Assembly (NCBI GenBank): GCA_027492035.1
Contig: JAOZFT010000033.1
Span: 1-49,731, forward strand
Direction of reading: 5' to 3'
DNA from: Thermoproteota archaeon
GTDB taxonomy: Archaea; Korarchaeota; JAOZGF01; JAOZFZ01
DNA length: 49,731 bases
Part shown: positions 16,790 to 23,640 of the stretch, piece after piece
How the letters are laid out: the number at the start of each line of letters is the position of its first letter
Position numbering within the stretch: position 1 is the stretch's first letter
Translations under genes and position numbers: made by a program
The notes under the pieces: model-generated
Database searches by the model: none
Told to the model about the DNA's origin: nothing
The model's input: the letters and a program-made list of their open reading frames with translations, nothing else

Positions 16790-17362
16790 TTAAATTGAAT
16801 CTATCTTCTTTAAAAACTCATCAACGATACGGTAAGTCATTCCCCAAATAATTTCTCCCCTAAAAAGAAAAACTTTCCTTTTGGTTCCTCTATAATATAT
16901 CTCCCTTTTCCCTTGCATAAGTTCCGGGACAGAAACCCAGAAAAATGAACTAATCTCTCTTCCAATTCTAACCTTGCACCTTCCCTTAACACTGAAAACA
17001 AAAGGGGTAACTGTTAAGGAAGGCATATTCCTAGGATGAAAATTTCTTAAAACACCAAGAAAAACACCCTTTTTCGCTAAATTTATACCTGTCTCCTCAT
17101 AAACCTCCCTTAAAACTGTCCTGTAAACATTTAAATCATCCTTCTCAAACATTCCACCAGGAAAAGCTACTTGGCCAGACCAAGGATCCCTTTTGTCTTC
17201 AACCCTCTTAATAAACAACACTTCAAAAACCCCATTAACAACCCTTAACAAAACGCCAACAGCTGCTTTCTTTCCCCTTTCCTCCAACCCTTGGAAAACA
17301 GGCCTACTAAGTCTCTTTCTCAACTCCTCTAAAACCTGCTCAGCAACTTCACTGCTAACCAT
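16790..17362 (-). CDS. Nudix hydrolase, CoA-diphosphatase-like
   Basis: 190 aa, ATG start. WSGQVAFPGGMFEKDD (61-76) with REVYEETGINL (85-95) forms the Nudix box. GQVAFPGG and the extra residues before REVYEE are typical of the NudL/CoA pyrophosphatase subgroup, which cleaves CoA to 3',5'-ADP and phosphopantetheine. The first box Glu is less clear than usual. MNIDUF-type residues upstream (RGKKAAVGVLL) fit. Divergent from the Kbl-like gene; the shared 110-nt spacer holds both promoters. Confidence 0.85.
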   Translation of the reverse strand: MVSSEVAEQVLEELRKRLSRPVFQGLEERGKKAAVGVLLRVVNGVFEVLFIKRVEDKRDPWSGQVAFPGGMFEKDDLNVYRTVLREVYEETGINLAKKGVFLGVLRNFHPRNMPSLTVTPFVFSVKGRCKVRIGREISSFFWVSVPELMQGKREIYYRGTKRKVFLFRGEIIWGMTYRIVDEFLKKIDSI

Positions 17363-17434
17363 TCCTTAAACCCCCTAAAAATCCCTAAAAATAACCATTT
17401 AAAAAAATAAACTAAAGACATTAAACCAAAAAAC

Positions 17435-17473
17435 TTTATAAACTGCCACATCCACAATAAAAGGTTTGAGGGG
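17435..17473 (+). promoter_or_regulatory. TATA-like box and ribosome site of the Kbl-like gene
   Basis: TTTATAAA (17435-17442) lies 31-38 nt before the start. GAGGGG (17468-17473) touches ATG 17474 but is ideally placed for ATG 17480, so translation may begin at the second ATG. Confidence 0.6.
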
Positions 17474-18664
17474 ATGAAAATGGGAAACTCCAAAACAACT
17501 CAGCATTTCAAGAAAAAATACCAAGAACTTGTAGAAAAAGGAGAAACATGGGAACTTCTAAAATTGATGGGGCCAACAGGTCCAAGAGCTGTAGTTGAAG
17601 GAAAAGAAATGATAGTATTGGCTTCAAACAACTACTTAAACTTGGCAAACGACCCAAGAATAAAAAAAGCTGCTGCAGAAGCCATAGAAAAATACGGTTT
17701 CGGAGCAGGTTCAGACTGGTCCATTGCAGGCTACACGGACTTACAAGAAAAACTACACAAAAAAATAGCTGAATTCAAAGGGACAGAGGCAGGATTAGCT
17801 TTCCAAACAGGTTTTGCAGTAAATTCAGGAACTATACCTGCAGTAACAGAAAAAGGAGATGTTATATTGTCAGAAGAACTCAATCACGGAAGCATAATAG
17901 ATGGTGTAAGGCTGTCAAGAGCTGACAGAATAGTGTACAAACACTGCAACCCATCAGATCTAGAAAACCATTTAAGGAAAATAGAAGGGAAATACAGGAA
18001 CATTTTCATAGTAACAGATGGAGTGTTCTCGATGGAAGGAGACATAGCTCCAATGAAGGAAATACAGAAGTTAGCAGATGAATACGGAGCAGTGACTTAC
18101 GTAGACGACGCCCATGGTGAAGGAGTACTTGGAGAAGGGAGAGGGATAGGGGTGCATTTCAGAATAGAAAAAAGAATTGATTTCCAAATGGGAACGTTCT
18201 CAAAGGCGCTAGGGTCCTTTGGAGGCATGTTAGCAGGTGACAAAGAAGTAATAGAATATGTGCGAAACACGGCAAGAACATGGCTTCTAAGTGCAGCATA
18301 CCCACCTGCAGTAACAGCCGCCAACATAAAAGCGCTGGAAATAATTATGAAAGAACCTGAAAGAGTTAAAAGATTATGGAGCAACAGAGAATACTTCAAA
18401 AAAGAACTAGACTCAATTGGTTTCAACACAGGAAGAAGCCAAACACCAATAATACCAGTAATAGTAGGCGACACAAAAAAAGTAAAGGAGTTAGCTCAAA
18501 AATTATTTGAAGAAGGAGTCTTTGTTCTACCAATAGTTTTCCCAATGGTTCCAAGAGGAACAGAAAGAATCAGAAACCAGGTAAACGCAGACCATACAAA
18601 AGAAGACTTAAATAAAGCCTTAAACATATACGAAAAAACAGGGAAAAAATTAGGAATAATTTAA
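17474..18664 (+). CDS. kbl: Alpha-oxoamine synthase family PLP enzyme, glycine C-acetyltransferase (Kbl)-like
   Basis: 396 aa, or 394 from ATG 17480, which fits the ribosome site better. Motifs are ASNNYLNLAN (50-59), NHGSIIDG (137-144), TDGVFSMEGDIAP (181-193), YVDDAHGEGVLG (209-220) and catalytic K244 in GTFSKALGSFGG. Kbl splits 2-amino-3-oxobutyrate with CoA into glycine and acetyl-CoA; 8-amino-7-oxononanoate synthase is the main alternative. In the substrate loop GAGSDWSIAG (77-86), Trp replaces the Arg usual in this position in many relatives. No biotin or threonine dehydrogenase gene is nearby. Confidence 0.82.
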   Translation: MKMGNSKTTQHFKKKYQELVEKGETWELLKLMGPTGPRAVVEGKEMIVLASNNYLNLANDPRIKKAAAEAIEKYGFGAGSDWSIAGYTDLQEKLHKKIAEFKGTEAGLAFQTGFAVNSGTIPAVTEKGDVILSEELNHGSIIDGVRLSRADRIVYKHCNPSDLENHLRKIEGKYRNIFIVTDGVFSMEGDIAPMKEIQKLADEYGAVTYVDDAHGEGVLGEGRGIGVHFRIEKRIDFQMGTFSKALGSFGGMLAGDKEVIEYVRNTARTWLLSAAYPPAVTAANIKALEIIMKEPERVKRLWSNREYFKKELDSIGFNTGRSQTPIIPVIVGDTKKVKELAQKLFEEGVFVLPIVFPMVPRGTERIRNQVNADHTKEDLNKALNIYEKTGKKLGII

Positions 18665-19033
18665 ACAAAGATGCAACTCTTAACTTATTTCTCCATATAA
18701 ATTAAAATCAATATGTTTCCAAAACTTGAAAGTACACAGTTTAAGTTTTGTGGAACTAAAGCTTTAAAAACCTCAAATCCAGCAATTAGACTTGGTACAA
18801 AAAAGTGGAAGGTTTATCTTAAACCTGCTCTTAAATTTAATGTATTCAGCTGCAGCAGACAATTCTTTTCCACAAACAAAACAAGAGGCTGTTTTCCAGT
18901 AACTCCTTTATAAACTTCGCTTTTTTTGAGGGAGACTAGGCCAGTAACGTCCCTCACTTAAAATAATTCTCATTTAATAAATCAACTACTTAAACTACAG
19001 GTTAAAAAAGGCTTATTTTTCAAAGTATTTATT
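18665..19033. other. Intergenic region with a weak hairpin, no convincing gene
   Basis: A 66-codon open frame at 18713-18913 has no ribosome site and no protein-like pattern, so I do not call it. T7 (18921-18927) is followed by GAGGGA (18928-18933) and TCCCTC (18950-18955), a 6-bp stem with a 16-nt loop between the convergent kbl and oxidoreductase genes. It could help end transcription. Confidence 0.35.
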
Positions 19034-20149
19034 TCAGTTTTCCTTGAAGTAGTTTAGAACTTGTGTTAAGTAATGGTATGAGGTTTTTACTTTTCTGTAG
19101 TCTCCAAAGAAGGTTTCGTTCCATAAAACCACGTGTTCAACACCTGCTTTTTTATACCATGCTAACTTGTTTATTACTTCCTCAGGTGAACCGTAAACAT
19201 ATCTTTCTTCAAGTACTTCTTTTGGAACTAAATTTATGGCTTTTAGGGCTTCTTTTTCACTTAGTTTAGATGGAATATAGTCTCTTAACCCGTAAAAGTT
19301 TCTACCTAAAGGGTGTTGATACCCATGTTTTTCGTAAACGTAAGCTGGATAAATTAAGGCTTTAGCTTTTATTAAAGGTGAATCCATTATTTTTAAGCAT
19401 TCTTCATTGTTTTTATCGATTATTACACTTATGAAAAGGGCTTTAGTGATTTCCTCCTCCTTTCTTCCGTTTTTTGAGGCATATCTTAAAACTTTCTTTA
19501 GTTTCTCTTTATATTCCTCAACTGTTAAATCTACTGGAAGCCACCCGTCACCGTATTTTCCAGTGATTAAAAGCATTTTTTCACCTTGTCCACCAATCCA
19601 TATTGGTGGGTGTTTGTTATTGTGGGGTTGAAGGTCGAAAACTGCATCTTCCAGTTTCCAAAATTTGCCTTTGAAATAAATTTTTTCACCTGTTCCTGAA
19701 TTCTTCAGTAACTTAATTATTTTCAGCGCTTCCTCCAACTTACTTACTTGTTTAGAGTAATTTAAACCGTATGGAGTAATGTTTTCGGCTTCACCTGCTC
19801 CTAAACCTAAAATGAATCTTCCATTTGAGAAATAACTTAAAGTGACAGCTGTTTGCAGTAAATAAGCAGGGTTTCTCCTTATAGCGTCAGTAACTGATAA
19901 ACCTAAAATTATTTTGTTTGTTTGGGAAGAAACAAAGGAAATAGTGGCTGAAGCTTCAAAAAAAACGTGAGGGCTTTTTTGATATTTTGCAACGTTTGTA
20001 ATTTCAGGTTTCCAAATTGATTGAGGATACCAACCCATTAAATGGTCAGGCCACCATACAGAATCATACCCTTTCATCTCAATTTTCTTCACTGTCTCAA
20101 TTAATTTTTTCGGTGGAGAAAAAGTGGGGCCAATTACTCCTATTTTCAT
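19034..20149 (-). CDS. Luciferase-like (LLM) family oxidoreductase, probably F420-dependent
   Basis: 371 aa TIM-barrel protein with ATG start and GGAGA upstream. Family signatures are GYDSVWWPDHLMGW (27-40), LGLSVTDAIRRNPAYLLQ, NGRFILGLGAGE and PPIWIGGQGEKMLLITGKYG followed by DGWLP. These match archaeal F420-dependent members (Mer/Adf-type) rather than FMN luciferases, but the cofactor cannot be proven from sequence alone. Such enzymes move hydride between F420 and alcohols or methylene-pterins. No F420 or pterin gene lies adjacent, so the substrate is open. Confidence 0.85.
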   Translation of the reverse strand: MKIGVIGPTFSPPKKLIETVKKIEMKGYDSVWWPDHLMGWYPQSIWKPEITNVAKYQKSPHVFFEASATISFVSSQTNKIILGLSVTDAIRRNPAYLLQTAVTLSYFSNGRFILGLGAGEAENITPYGLNYSKQVSKLEEALKIIKLLKNSGTGEKIYFKGKFWKLEDAVFDLQPHNNKHPPIWIGGQGEKMLLITGKYGDGWLPVDLTVEEYKEKLKKVLRYASKNGRKEEEITKALFISVIIDKNNEECLKIMDSPLIKAKALIYPAYVYEKHGYQHPLGRNFYGLRDYIPSKLSEKEALKAINLVPKEVLEERYVYGSPEEVINKLAWYKKAGVEHVVLWNETFFGDYRKVKTSYHYLTQVLNYFKEN

Positions 20150-20394
20150 TTTCTTGTCTCCTTCTTAAAAAGTTAAGGTTGGAAAGTTATAAAATGGTTT
20201 TCCTTAACCTTACCTATTGCTTAAATTGTTTTCTTGGTTTTTAAAGTTATTCCTTCATTGTTTCTTTCTTGTTCTGGGCGAATTTTATCTCTGGTTACAG
20301 GAGGAAATTGTCCTTGTTTTGTTTACTGCACAAAAATCTAATTATTTTTGTGATAAAAAACATAAAGTAGTGCTTATCATTAAAGTAATAATGT

Positions 20395-20953
20395 GATAAA
20401 AAGAGAGTTGATTAAGAACCTTTTTTAGGAAAACAAGTTTCACTGGAATCTTTAAAGGAACTAGTAGTTCCTAAGGCTAAAAAGGTTAATTTTCAATTGT
20501 GGGTTCAAAAAAGTCGGGAAAGACCTGGTATTTTTATTCTCTTATAAATAAGCTGTAACTTCCTATCTACGTTAACCTTGAAGACTTAGCTTTTTAGAAA
20601 ATTAACTACAGAAGAATTTTTCATGTAATTAAAATAGTAAATTTTCTAGAGTTAAAAAGGAAACAAAATGTAAAACCCTTACTAGAAATTTACTATTGGA
20701 AGGATTATCAAGGTAAAGAAGTTAATTTTGTTTTGAAAGAGGGTTAAGGGTGAAGCAACTTATACAGGTAACTTATGCTTCTAACAAGGGTGAAGTTGAG
20801 AGAAGGGAAATTAAAGCTTTAGTAAAAGCCAGCAAACTGCTTAAATGCAAAAACTTGCTTGTTATAACTTGGGATTTGAAAGATGAAACTGTAGTTGACA
20901 AAAGGAAGATAAGATTTATTTCTTTTTGGAAATGGCTGCTTAGACACCAATAA
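20395..20953 (+). pseudogene. Decayed archaeal AAA+ ATPase (DUF4143/COG1672-like)
   Basis: One frame reads IVGSKKSGKTWYFYSLINKL (Walker A, from about 20496), a stop, PIYVNLEDLAF, another stop, then VNFLELKRKQNVKPLLEIYY and WKDYQGKEVNFVLKEG. A one-base shift then leads to KQLIQVTYASNKGEVERREI and KALVKASKLLKCKNLLVITW ending KWLL (to 20953). These are the ordered blocks of the archaeal ATPase family. Two in-frame stops, a frameshift and loss of most of the middle (a full gene is about 1.2 kb) show it is dead. The last 67 codons alone are open and could be mistaken for a gene. KRELIKNLF at about 20400 may be the original N-terminus. Confidence 0.75.
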
Positions 20954-20954
20954 T

Positions 20955-21115
20955 TTAATCTCGGTTCACGTAAAGCTTGACGTCGAAGAATGGTTTGTGT
21001 TTTTGATAATGTAAAATTATTTGAGATGGATTGGCGCGGTGGTTGCGGTCCCAAGTGTTCAATTATTGTAGAGAAGGTTTTAAGGTGTGTCAAGAACGTT
21101 ACTGGAAGAATATAA
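20955..21115 (+). pseudogene. Possible remnant of a polysaccharide deacetylase N-terminus
   Basis: Just after the ATPase remnant the frame reads ISVHVKLDVEEWFVFL. An Asp-Val-Glu-Glu-Trp-Phe string after a beta strand is the opening of NodB-type polysaccharide deacetylases. A frame change gives MDWRGGCGPKC and IIVEKVLRCVKN, which could be the following helix. Stops break it soon after. Low certainty; only the first motif is persuasive. Confidence 0.35.
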
Positions 21116-21154
21116 CAATTTTGACCTAATACTACTCTTAATAAGCTTACTATC

Positions 21155-21359
21155 GAAATTAAGAGAGAACCCTACAGTGGAGAAGTCAATATTTTGCAAA
21201 GTTTGAAATTACTTTGGGTGAAGAATTAGTCGGAGCTGCTGTGAGAGTTTTATTTCATGATTGATTGTTCACGAAATAGTTCATGTTGCCTGTAGATTTA
21301 AGAAAGTGACTCCTTTAACCCTACCTTTTCAAAACCCCTTTTCCTTTAAAGGTGTTTAA
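21155..21359 (+). pseudogene. Gene remnant with a split HExxH (HEIVH) motif
   Basis: Pieces in three frames form a plausible peptide: IKREPYSGEVNIL, then KFEITLGEELVGAAVRVLFH, then LIVHEIVHVACRFKKVTP, where HEIVH is a zinc-metallopeptidase-like motif (21270-21284). Stops and shifts separate the pieces. The parent looks like a small metallopeptidase-type protein, but I cannot name the family. Confidence 0.4.
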
Positions 21360-21437
21360 GGTTTTAATTGAATCTTGGCTTTTCGTTTTTTACTGCGAAA
21401 AATTCAAGGACAACCTTGTTAATAGGGGGATTGTTGA

Positions 21438-21620
21438 ATTTCTGGAGCCAAACATGTTGTAAACCAGTATGCAAGGTTTCAATATAGCTGCAGGTACTGT
21501 TACGCGAAGTTTATGTATAAACGAAAAAGGTATGGGGAATGGGGAAGCTGGGTTGAAGCGGAAATAAATGATCCTCAACTTGTAAGAAACAAAAAAGTTA
21601 ATGGTAAAGGTTTAATTTAG
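21438..21620 (+). pseudogene. Remnant of an SPL/radical SAM protein
   Basis: After an in-frame TGA the frame reads AKHVVNQYARFQYSCRYCYA, KFMYKRKRYGEWGSWVEAEI and NDPQLVRNK to a TAG at 21618-21620. Intact relatives have NPYxGCxxxCxYCYA followed by a WG-S-W-V-E strand. Here the first iron-sulfur Cys is lost (GC has become RF) and the rest of the enzyme is missing. It is a start-region fragment of a spore-photoproduct-lyase-like radical SAM gene, now dead. Confidence 0.65.
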
Positions 21621-21628
21621 GTTATTTT

Positions 21629-22519
21629 TTAGGTTAGTTTAGGTAATTGTAAAATATTGTAGATTGCAAAGGAGAAACTTGTAAGCATTATTGCTAAAGT
21701 AGCTATGAATGATTTATTGTATTGTTTCTTTCTTAAAAGGTAGGTTAAAGTAGCCATTATAAACCCTACTCCGTAAGGAAACCAATTAATAATTGCCCCT
21801 AATGTAATAATTGGAATGCCGTATTTAGGTTTCAGGAGTCCTCCAAACCAAATTAACGCCCAGCTTATGAAGAATGAAAAACCTAAAACTGCTAAGCCTC
21901 CCCCTGTTCCGACATATGTGCTTAAAACCCAACCAACTATGTTAAATGTGACGGGGATGAACATTATGGTTGTGAGTGAGTAAAGAATTTTAGGGTCCCC
22001 TATTTTTCCTTTAATTGCGAAAAAGGGAAACAGGAAAGAGAAAACCAAAACAGGGGGGATAATGCAGATTTTATACAGCCAGTAAAGTCCACCTACATGG
22101 TTTATAAGGATTGATTGAACCCCTGTTAATGAAGGATAGAAAATACCTGTTTGAAAATACACTCCAGCCTCGACAAGGAATACAGCGAGAAAATAGTTAA
22201 ATGTTTCCTTAAAGTTTAATTTCTGACTTAGATTACCTAATTTAATACATAACATTGAACCTGTAAGGGTTAAAAGTGAAGATGTTTCATTTAATAGAAG
22301 CTGCCACACGGTTTCAAACAAAGCACTGTAACCAAATTTTGTGGGTGCTTCTTTCAAATACCTTAACCAGTAAAGTAGGGGGAAATGGTAAAAAGAAACA
22401 GCTGAAAGAACCATATTTGTCAATAAAGCAATGAAGTATGAAAAATAGTTTGGTTTGATTGAATGAACAAAGGAAGAAGCGTTAAAACCATTAAATTTTC
22501 CTAAGTCTTCATTTTTCAA
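21629..22519 (-). CDS. Orphan multi-pass membrane protein, unknown
   Basis: 296 aa, TTG start, about eight hydrophobic segments: roughly residues 27-50, 70-90, 105-125, 145-170, 180-200, 208-228, 236-260 and 270-288. It has few charges outside short loops, a GTGGG turn and no recognisable family motif. The codon pattern is even and the frame intact, next to a zone of dead genes. It stands alone, divergent from the DJ-1 lipoprotein gene. I cannot assign a function. Confidence 0.7.
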   Translation of the reverse strand: MKNEDLGKFNGFNASSFVHSIKPNYFSYFIALLTNMVLSAVSFYHFPLLYWLRYLKEAPTKFGYSALFETVWQLLLNETSSLLTLTGSMLCIKLGNLSQKLNFKETFNYFLAVFLVEAGVYFQTGIFYPSLTGVQSILINHVGGLYWLYKICIIPPVLVFSFLFPFFAIKGKIGDPKILYSLTTIMFIPVTFNIVGWVLSTYVGTGGGLAVLGFSFFISWALIWFGGLLKPKYGIPIITLGAIINWFPYGVGFIMATLTYLLRKKQYNKSFIATLAIMLTSFSFAIYNILQLPKLT

Positions 22520-22752
22520 GGGTTCTGCCTTCCTGAAATTTACTCAAGGGAAAACAAGTAAGTGCCTGATTTAACTAGTTTATAAAATTTATGTCTTATA
22601 CCGCAAAAATTTAAAATCAGTAATGATTTTTCTTTATTCAACCCTTTTTTCAGGAAATGTTTAATCCCTTTTTATATATGGAAAGGTGTTGGTTTCAAGA
22701 ATAGCCTTGGATTAGTTTTGTGGGGGTTAAAAAATTTTGGAGGGGGGTTTCT

Positions 22753-23406
22753 TTGAAATTACTTAAAATGGCTAAGTTTCACTTCCTCTTCACAGTTATT
22801 TCCCTATCTTTTATGTTTCTTTTACTTGGTTGCATAGGTCAATCAAAACCTTCACTGACCCCTACTGTTGCACCTAACATTTTAAAGGGGAAAAATGTGC
22901 TTTTCATCGTTTCCTATAGTGGTTTCCGGGATGAAGAACTTAAGATACCTATGGAAATGGTTAAAGAGGCAGGTGCAGCTGTTTCAATAGCTAGTGACAA
23001 GAAAGGAGTAGCTGAAGGAGTTGGGGGAATGAAGATTGAAGTAGATTATGGTTTAAACGAAGTTCCTGTTGACAAATTTGACGCCGTAGTTTTTGTAGGA
23101 GGACCTGGCACTCCTCAACATTTATGGGGGAATAGTTACGCAGTTTCTATTGCTGAACAATCATTCAAAAAAGGTAAAATTGTTGCAGCGATTTGTTTAG
23201 CTCCTGAAGTACTTGCAGAAGCCGGAATACTTGAAGGTAGAAAAGCAACTATTTTTTACTCAGCAAAAGACAAATTAGTAGCAGCTGGAGCTGAATACAT
23301 TAACTCAAAAGTTGTTGTTTCAGATAACATAATAACTAGTAATGGCCCTGCTGCAGCTCCAGAATTTGGAGAAACAATAATTAATGCTCTTTCTAAACAA
23401 TCCTGA
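22753..23406 (+). CDS. Lipoprotein-anchored DJ-1/PfpI family protein
   Basis: 217 aa from TTG 22753, which has GGAGGGGGG at 22739-22747; GTG 22720 is open but poorly placed. A signal segment with lipobox LLLGC (Cys 27) and a Pro/Ser/Thr linker (GQSKPSLTPTVAP) precede a complete DJ-1/PfpI domain. Its nucleophile elbow is AAICLAP (Cys 148) and the acidic partner is in GFRDEE (Glu 61/62). Family members are proteases, glyoxalases or chaperone-like stress proteins, usually cytoplasmic; here the domain should face outside. The lipobox and linker resemble those of the livK product at 34.5 kb. Confidence 0.85.
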   Translation: MKLLKMAKFHFLFTVISLSFMFLLLGCIGQSKPSLTPTVAPNILKGKNVLFIVSYSGFRDEELKIPMEMVKEAGAAVSIASDKKGVAEGVGGMKIEVDYGLNEVPVDKFDAVVFVGGPGTPQHLWGNSYAVSIAEQSFKKGKIVAAICLAPEVLAEAGILEGRKATIFYSAKDKLVAAGAEYINSKVVVSDNIITSNGPAAAPEFGETIINALSKQS

Positions 23407-23640
23407 AAATTTGAAACTCCCCTTCTTTTTTATTAAGAATTTTTGGAGAAATAAGGAAAGACTTTACGAAGTTGCTAAAAAATTTTCTCTCTTTAAAAGC
23501 TTACTTTCTATTTAGGAATAAATTATGAAAAATAGGTAATTAAAAGTCTTAATTAGGCTAAACAGGCTTTTTTCTTCATGGACTGATTTCAAGGCAGTAA
23601 ACTTGACCGTTTCTCTGTGTCTGTAAAAGCAACTCTTAAG

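Noticed and set aside
14884-18664. Threonine aldolase, RimI, Nudix and Kbl as one threonine-degradation operon
   Set aside because: The Nudix gene is on the opposite strand, and ltaE and kbl each have their own TATA-like box and ribosome site; only a loose functional link remains.
18713-18913. 66-codon ORF after the Kbl-like gene
   Set aside because: No ribosome site and a composition (many K, F, S, no pattern of strands or helices) like translated A/T-rich spacer.
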